Part shown: piece after piece, positions 57,956 through 64,000 of the stretch
How the letters are laid out: each line of letters begins with the position of its first letter
How positions within the stretch are numbered: position 1 is the first letter of the stretch
Source: Blasia pusilla
Taxonomy: Eukaryota > Marchantiophyta > Marchantiopsida > Blasiales
Direction of reading: 5' to 3'
Length of the DNA: 64,000 nucleotides
Assembly: GCA_050084515.1 (NCBI GenBank)
Contig: CM114274.1
Span: 34,100,001-34,164,000 of the forward strand
The notes under the pieces: model-generated
The model's input: the letters and a program-made list of their open reading frames with translations, nothing else
What the model was told of the DNA's origin: nothing
The model's database searches: none
Translations under genes and position numbers: made by a program

Positions 57956-58137
57956 TATTTACGGAGGTTCCGTTATTTTCCCGTGACAACTGGCATCATC
58001 ATTAATCTCCTCCCCTCACGGAAACCAAATTTATACATAGCATCGATATTATTTTCACGCGCGCTAGAAAAATTCATCAAACAAATTTTTATTTCTCGTG
58101 CATCGCGCCAACACCCTATGCACGAGCAGCTTACTAG
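57956..58137 (+). mobile_element. duplicated Helitron 3' end with perfect terminal hairpin
   Basis: This segment repeats the 3' part of the adjacent Helitron at a period of about 168 bp (TCATTAATCTC, CTCACGGAAA, ATTTATACAT, GCACTAGAAAAA/GCGCTAGAAAAA). It then ends in a 9-bp perfect stem, CTCGTGCAT (58095-58103) with ATGCACGAG (58118-58126), followed by CAGCTTA, CTAG (58134-58137) and T. Both ends are followed by TATTTACGGAsGTTCCGTT, so flanking DNA was duplicated as well. It lies 684 bp before the BIO2 start codon. Confidence 0.72.
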
Positions 58138-58821
58138 TATTTACGGACGTTCCGTTGTCCCGGGAGACCTGGCAGGAAGACGAACGAGGTAGTATTGGCT
58201 TATATGCATGCATCTCCATCCATCTATGGCAGGCGGGCGGCTCCATACATAAAGGGGGTCGTAGGACACGTAGAGCAGCTCGACCGCGTGATCGAATTGT
58301 GCAGTGACAAGGCGGACAGACTGCGTGCGTTCGTGCGTGGTCGCAGTCGTACTACACTGACTGTGAGACGAGACGAACACGGGCTCGCCGCTGCAGCGAC
58401 AGTCTCTCCCGGCGCCGTCGAGGTTCCCAACTCCTCCAAAAGATTACACCGCTTGCGGCGTAATCCTTACACGCACGCACGCGAGACTGGGCGAAGTTCC
58501 CAACTCCTAGACTAAAGTAAAAGACTACACACCGCATGCATGCGGCGTAATCCGTTAAAGCTCCGGGCAGTCTTTCCACGCTCCGCTCGTCTGCCCACCC
58601 GTTCCCGGGAAACAGTCAGTGCCCGGAGGAGTCGTCGGCGAAGGGAGAGAGTCACAGTGTACACACAGAGCGATGGAGAGGCAGAGGGAGTGAGTGAGGG
58701 AAGGAGAGAGAGAGAGAGAGAGACAGAGAGAAGGGAGACACAGAGAGAGGGAGCGAGGAGGGAGAGAGAGAGACACACACACACACAGAGAAGGGAGACA
58801 GAGAGAGAGAGGTGCGTGGAA
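58138..58821 (+). promoter_or_regulatory. GC-rich upstream region and leader of BIO2
   Basis: Between a Helitron end and the BIO2 start codon. It has two palindromic elements, 58442-58465 (GATTAC-A-CCGC-TT-GCGG-C-GTAATC) and 58532-58545 (CCGCATGCATGCGG). Each is preceded by GTTCCCAACTCC and followed by CGTAATCC, so they form a diverged direct duplication. Purine-rich GA and CA microsatellites occupy about 58700-58811, right before the ATG, and are probably 5' leader. Start site and TATA box were not identified. Confidence 0.5.
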
Positions 58822-61800
58822 ATGGCGTTGAGGAGGGCAATGCGCGAGCATTTGCCCTCGGTAATTCGGCAGCCTCTGGCATCGGTGGGCTCAGGTCGAG
58901 TGGGGTGCGCGTTGAGAAGTGCGACGTCGTCTGCGATTGCCGGGGAGTCTTCTCCTGTCGGTGTGGCGGTGCCCGTCTCGCCGTTTCCTCCGTCCGCTGC
59001 AGCGTTTTCATACGCCTCTGCTGCTTCCGAGGCGGCAGAGAGTGCCATCAGAGATGGCTGCAGGAACAATTGGGCGCGGCAGGAGATTCAGTCCATCTAC
59101 GATTCGCCTCTCTTGGACCTCCTGTTCTACGGGGTACGTTCCGCCTCCCTCTCCTTGCATCCTTGCCCGAGACTGTCCCGATTGAAGCCTGGCCGAGCCA
59201 CCGTAGCGCATTCCGTCGTCACGTCTTATCCGCTCAATTTCTCGTCTGTTGGCTCGTCTGGGCCCAAAAACCGATGGAATGAGCCGTTTCCTTCGTGTTC
59301 CTCTGACGCCCTTGCTGTTTCTTGGAGAACTCGCCCGCTCCATCTCGAGTCATGAACCCTCAACTCTCGAGGCTACTATTTCAGCTGCCGTGGAATCTCC
59401 TTGGTTTGGACCGGTCGAGGTATGTGGTCGACCTCTTTGCAGTTCCTTCTTCGTCCGTTGCAGCATTCGACTGCATGTTTGGTCTTTGCCTCGAACTGGA
59501 CGCTAGCCACCTTTCTTCCAGGGGGAGAGTGAAGTCCCATGGTTCCTTGGTGGACGTTCTATCCTTGGGGGCTGAAGCTGTCTCCATTCCATCTTTCATT
59601 TCCTCGCCAAATTCTGTGTTGCCTTTCTGGTCATAGTATCCCAGGTGCATTTTCTGGAGTGATTACCACTAATTATCCTGAGTTTCTACTGCGTGATTTC
59701 GCCTTTGGTAGATGGTATTGTGTGACAGTCACAGGCGATATTTTCCATGGATTCCTGTAGCCGTTCCATTTGAAAAATTCAGACATCACTCACAATGTAT
59801 GACAGTTGATGTAATAAAGTGGGTGCTGCTACCCTCGTTGAAAAAAAAACATGATCCTGACGAGCTTTTTACCGATCTGTGATCGTTTCTCAGTTCATCT
59901 GCAGCTCAAGTACCTTTCATAAGATCCAGAAGAGAGTCATAAGTCAGACCGACCAACAATGGTCGGCGAACTGCTCAATGACTTGACAGACATGTGAAGG
60001 AGACTGATCTGTAGGTACAGCAGAGCAAGTCGACATTGCAGATAATATGGTACAGCTTGGCACTTGATTTCTCGATGATCAAATTTAAGAAGTGGACTTG
60101 TAAATGTGCAGGCACAAGTTCACAGGCATGCCCACAGATTCAGAGAGGTTCAGCAGTGCACACTTCTGTCCATCAAAACGGGTGGTTGTTCTGAAGACTG
60201 CTCGTACTGTCCTCAGTCATCTCGGTACAACACTGAGGTCAAAGCCCACAAGTTACTAAGTGAAGATGCTGTCTTAGCAGCTGCCAAGAAGGTTTCTCTT
60301 TGTCTTTGTACATCTTGAGCACTCAATTTCTCTGCACATCCAAGGACCTTTAATATTCTTCTCACTCTAGGGTTACATTTTGAAGCATAAATCGGGAGAA
60401 ATACTTTCAATGTCTTTGTTGGTGTTCATGCAGTTGGCCTGTTCTCTATTTTAACTCACTTCTGCTTTATCCAAAGAGCGCACAGATTTATGATTGTAAC
60501 AATAGGCCAAACACACATTTGGGTGTAGTGTTCTGTCACTGTCCAATTTGTCCAACGTGATCTCTGCATCGCTTAAGTTTTTCTTTTTAATTCTTAAGCA
60601 ACTTCTTTCCAGACAGAATTGAGCAAGTCTAGAGAGCTGAATCTTGAAAACCCAGTTCTGCTCAAAAGGAAGTAGGAGAATACACATGTCAAAAGTAAGC
60701 TGTTGATGAAAATCTGGCAAGGAAAATGATCGTGTTTTAATGAAGATGACAAGGTTCTAGGCACCATCATTTATCTACAGTGTGGGCCTGTTTGGAACAG
60801 GCCAAGGAGGCAGGAAGTACAAGGTTTTGTATGGGTGCTGCATGGCGTGACACAGTGGGAAGGAAGACTAATTTCAACCAGATTTTGACCTATGTGAAAG
60901 AAATTAGGTGCAATTCTGAGGGAGATCCCTCTCAGTAGACTATTGTTTTAGCTTTGAAGGATCCACAGATTTTTTGTAAGCTTGTTGTAGAGTGACTTCA
61001 GGTGAAAGAGTGAACCGGCTATCAAGTATTCCGCAAGGCTCCGAAGACCTCTTGGATGAGTGATAGGGTGTATGCACTAGTCCCCAACTCAGCCTATGAA
61101 TTCTTGGAACTTGACTGTGCTCTTCTGACACGAGGACGGATGTGCAGAGGAATGGGTATGGAGGTGTGCTGTACGTTGGGGATGTTGGAAAAGCAGCAGG
61201 CAGAGCAATTGAAGGATGCAGGTCTTACAGCGTACAATCACAACTTGGATACATCTCGAGAGTACTACCCTAAAGTTATTACCACGAGGAGCTATGATGA
61301 ACGATTGAAGACTTTGGAGTTAGTTCGAGATGCCGGGATAAGTGTATGCTCAGGTGCCTTCATCTATTGCAATAACCCTCAAGCATTGTTGGACCATGCG
61401 CTTATTGTTTCTGAAGATTACAGTGGCCGTAGTTGGTAGAGTAAGGTAATTATCTGGTGAAGTCCTAGCATGGAGATGTTTCAGTTGTAGGCATGGGTGC
61501 ACGTTTCTTGAGGCTAGCTTTGCTTCCCAAAGTATCTGACACCTTTGCTTGCTTTGGTAAACACTTACATTTTGATTTAATGGTGGCGCAGGTGGTATTA
61601 TAGGAATGGGGGAGGAAGCTGAGGATAGGGTGGGATTGCTTCATACATTAGCTACACTTCCTGAGCATCCTGAAAGTGTACCTATTAATGCACTCTTGGC
61701 TGTAAAAGGAACACCCTTGGAGAACCAAAAGGTATGGTTCGCAGCAAATGCATGTAGCTTGACTGTCGCTAGGATAGGTTTTCCAAGTGCATATGGCAAT

Positions 61801-62333
61801 GAAATGATGCACATCATAAAAGTCTCAACAAACCAAGGACGAGTATATTACCAGTTGGTTTGTGATTTCACAAGTGAGGCCAGTTAACTTTCCAGTCGCC
61901 ACTTCAGCCATTCAGCTTCCAAACTATCTGCCATTCTTCTTTACAAGTCCTCTTGCACCTGATGACTATATTGTGTCGTGTCATTTTGGGCAGACTTACT
62001 GACATTATCATCTGGCTTTTCCTTGAACAGCCAGTCGAAGTCTGGGAGATGATTAGGATGATCGCCACAGCACGCATAGTGATGCCTAAGGCTATGGTTC
62101 GTCTGTCTGCTGGTCGTGTTCGATTCTCTCAGCCGGAGCAGACATTATGCTTCTTAGCAGGCGCCAATTCCATATTCACTGGTGAGAAGCTGCTTACAAC
62201 GCCGAATAACGATTATGATGCAGACCAGCAGATGTTCAAGCTCCTTGGTCTAATTCCCAAGGCGCCGAGCTTTGGTGAAGGCAACAACCAATCAATTGAG
62301 GAAGAGCAACCTGCCTTAGCAGCATCTCAATAG
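58822..62333 (+). CDS. BIO2: biotin synthase, six exons
   Basis: Exons 58822-59133, 60112-60291, 60801-60907, 61148-61353, 61592-61731 and 62031-62333 have GT/AG borders and compatible phases, and give 415 residues. It converts dethiobiotin to biotin by radical-SAM sulfur insertion, the last step of biotin synthesis, which in plants takes place in mitochondria. The first ~85 residues are Arg/Ser/Ala-rich, consistent with a mitochondrial presequence. The radical-SAM cluster motif CSEDCSYC (Cys130, Cys134, Cys137) is intact. The [2Fe-2S] ligands are also in place: Cys174 in RFCMGAAWR, Cys207 in EVCCTLGML, Cys267 in SVCSGG and the Arg in VRLSAGR. Other family blocks are [71 protein letters not shown] and [16 protein letters not shown] 58822 was chosen because it follows the GA-rich leader and opens the presequence. 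No defect was seen. All family blocks fit. Confidence 0.95.
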
Positions 62334-64000
62334 GTTTAACTACCTAATTTAAAGGACAGTGGATGAGCCCTTTTGCTGGGCCAAAATGGTTTTGTAACAC
62401 GTCTATGCTTTTTCTGATAAGAGATGAAGAAGATGTTCATCTTCTACAAGCCCCTTGATGACCCTTAGGGAGGCGGTCAGGTATGGCCACAAGATGAAGA
62501 TGACACAATTAAGTGTTGGAATTGTATAAATCGCCTGCATATTGTTGAAATTGCATACAAGTCATGAATATCATGGGAACTGCATATAAAGTGACTGCAT
62601 TTGATTGCATACAAGTCATGGATCTCCTGGGAACTGGTTAAATTGAGTGCATCGGATTGGCATGAATGCCCCACTGGAAAAGTAATGGGGCAGGGAAGTG
62701 ACTCATGCTAAACTGCCAAAAATAACGATAACTAAGTTTAGTGGCAAATGGCATGTTTTCAGTCCCCACTCACTTTCATGGACGAAGACACATTAGCAAC
62801 TTAGATGAAGCGTTTGAGCATCAGTTCTTAAGTGTTACAGATAAGACCTATGAAACGCCTGATGGAACGTTGAGTAGGTGTGGCTTGAATGAGTTCACCG
62901 CCTAGATAGATAAATCACTACCAAATTTAAGGGCGAGAGTAGGAATTGTGAGGTTTTTTCATTGTCATTTAAAACCGATATGGGGCCCTGGTTTTGGACT
63001 TTTAAACCAAAATTAATGGCTCGGAGAAAAATTAGCATGATGGGAGAACAGAAGAAAATGGAAGAAACACGACACGGGGAGCATTAACATGGGGAGAAAA
63101 CAAGGCCACGAGAGAAGAAACAATAGCCATGGAGGAAAATTGCGAATACTAGAAATATTTAATTAACTCGGAGTGAGTCCAGACATATTAATCTATTATT
63201 TATTTAACATCTCTATTCATATCCTCTATTCATATCCTACAGTTGAAAATCTACTTGCATAATGGCTTGCATTATGTGGCGTTTACACTTAGAATAAAAA
63301 TCGACTAGTTATAGAGGCCGTACTTAGAGGAAGGCTCCTAGTGGAAGTCTCTACTTAGAAATGTGGATTGATTCTTTAGGCAGAGAGAGTTTCTTTGTAT
63401 GGCTTGATAAGAAAAATAGGGTTGGTGGACGATTGAATGGGTTTATTCATATGGTTTGGATATAAGCATGTGGATTCTCAAGGGACTCACTATTTGCACT
63501 TTAGTTGATATGCATGGCTTGCCAAAAGCAAAATGATTGTTGTTTGAATACTTTAAAAAAAAATGTTTGTTGATTTGCATGGCTTTGGTTTCTATTGGGC
63601 ATTGAATTAGTGGAAGATTTTTTCAATTTGACTTGCATATTTTCCAAACCGTATGTATTGGATACCTTTTAAAGTTGAAGATGAATCTAAATGAAAGGAG
63701 TCACATGTGGATGACCAGATTTTTGCCTGAACAAAGGAAGTAAATTTTCCTTATTTATATATTTTTTGTGCACGTGTAGCTTACCGGGTTTTTGGTGCGA
63801 AAAAAATGATAAAAATTTACCTTATTTAAATTTTTTTGTGTATACACATTGATATCATCCACAAAAACATGCACTCACATCTTAAACACAACACACAATG
63901 AAGAATATCTATGTACACCATCAAGATGCTATACGATACAATAAAGTGGTAAAGTGGGAAATTAACACACACCCATAGAACTTTTGGAATCCGAGGAACT
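62334..64000. other. 3' flank of BIO2 and AT-rich spacer
   Basis: The first ~350 bases probably include the BIO2 3' UTR. At about 62535-62660 there are two or three short tandem units with TTGCATACAAGTCATGrATm and TGGGAACTG. Beyond 62900 the sequence is AT-rich with no recognised gene up to the window end. Confidence 0.45.

Noticed and set aside
58540-58821. Upstream in-frame extension of BIO2 exon 1
   Set aside because: It would encode a low-complexity Arg/Glu tract from the GA microsatellite. The ATG at 58822 opens a typical presequence and is preferred.
61056-61147. Extension of BIO2 exon 4 upstream as open frame
   Set aside because: The sequence before 61148 is intronic. A TGTGCAG acceptor at 61147 joins exon 3 in phase and keeps [11 protein letters not shown].

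Overview
This is a stretch of nuclear DNA from a land plant. The evidence is spliced plant genes with GT-AG introns, a two-domain trihelix transcription factor, a plant-type biotin synthase, a cyanobacterial-type LpxB-like gene with a probable transit peptide, and plant-style Helitrons, a LINE and Ty1/copia debris. Low gene density, very AT-rich spacers and long GC-rich microsatellite-laden leaders would suit a seed-free plant (lycophyte, fern or bryophyte), but the lineage is not proven by anything here.

Layout. Bases 1-644: 3' end of a tRNA-splicing endonuclease subunit SEN54 gene (+). 645-3650: spacer without a recognisable gene. 3660-4885: CpG- and microsatellite-rich block with no gene. 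4915-7090: degenerate tandem arrays, one interrupting another. 7090-22140: about 15 kb of AT-rich decayed DNA with a Ty1/copia relic (10.3-11.6 kb) and a 0.9 kb tandem duplication (19.16-20.96 kb). 22140-22440: anomalous, possibly organelle-derived segment. 22450-26397: GC-rich upstream region of an apparently intron-less trihelix factor (26398-27894). 27895-32830: its 3' flank and a second GC-rich block. 32830-36300: AT-rich repeats and a Helitron end. 36300-37760: third GC-rich block. 38143-49396 (-): an 11-exon LpxB-like glycosyltransferase gene whose 5.2 kb third intron carries a LINE in the same orientation. 50192-58137: Helitron-rich spacer, including a 258-bp Helitron with both ends intact. 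58150-58821: GC-rich upstream region with palindromes. 58822-62333 (+): six-exon biotin synthase BIO2. 62334-64000: 3' flank and AT-rich spacer.

The four genes do not form a pathway: they concern tRNA splicing, transcription, a plastid-predicted glycosyltransferase-like enzyme and mitochondrial biotin synthesis. The exon models were built by joining segments at GT/AG sites that preserve frame and family motifs. The BIO2 model closes exactly (1248 nt, 415 codons plus stop). The LpxB-like model closes only if one base is missing in exon 9, which is reported as a finding. No single novel system stands out. The most interesting items are that possible frameshift, the Helitron structures beside BIO2, the palindromic pair upstream of BIO2, and the interrupted and duplicated repeat arrays.
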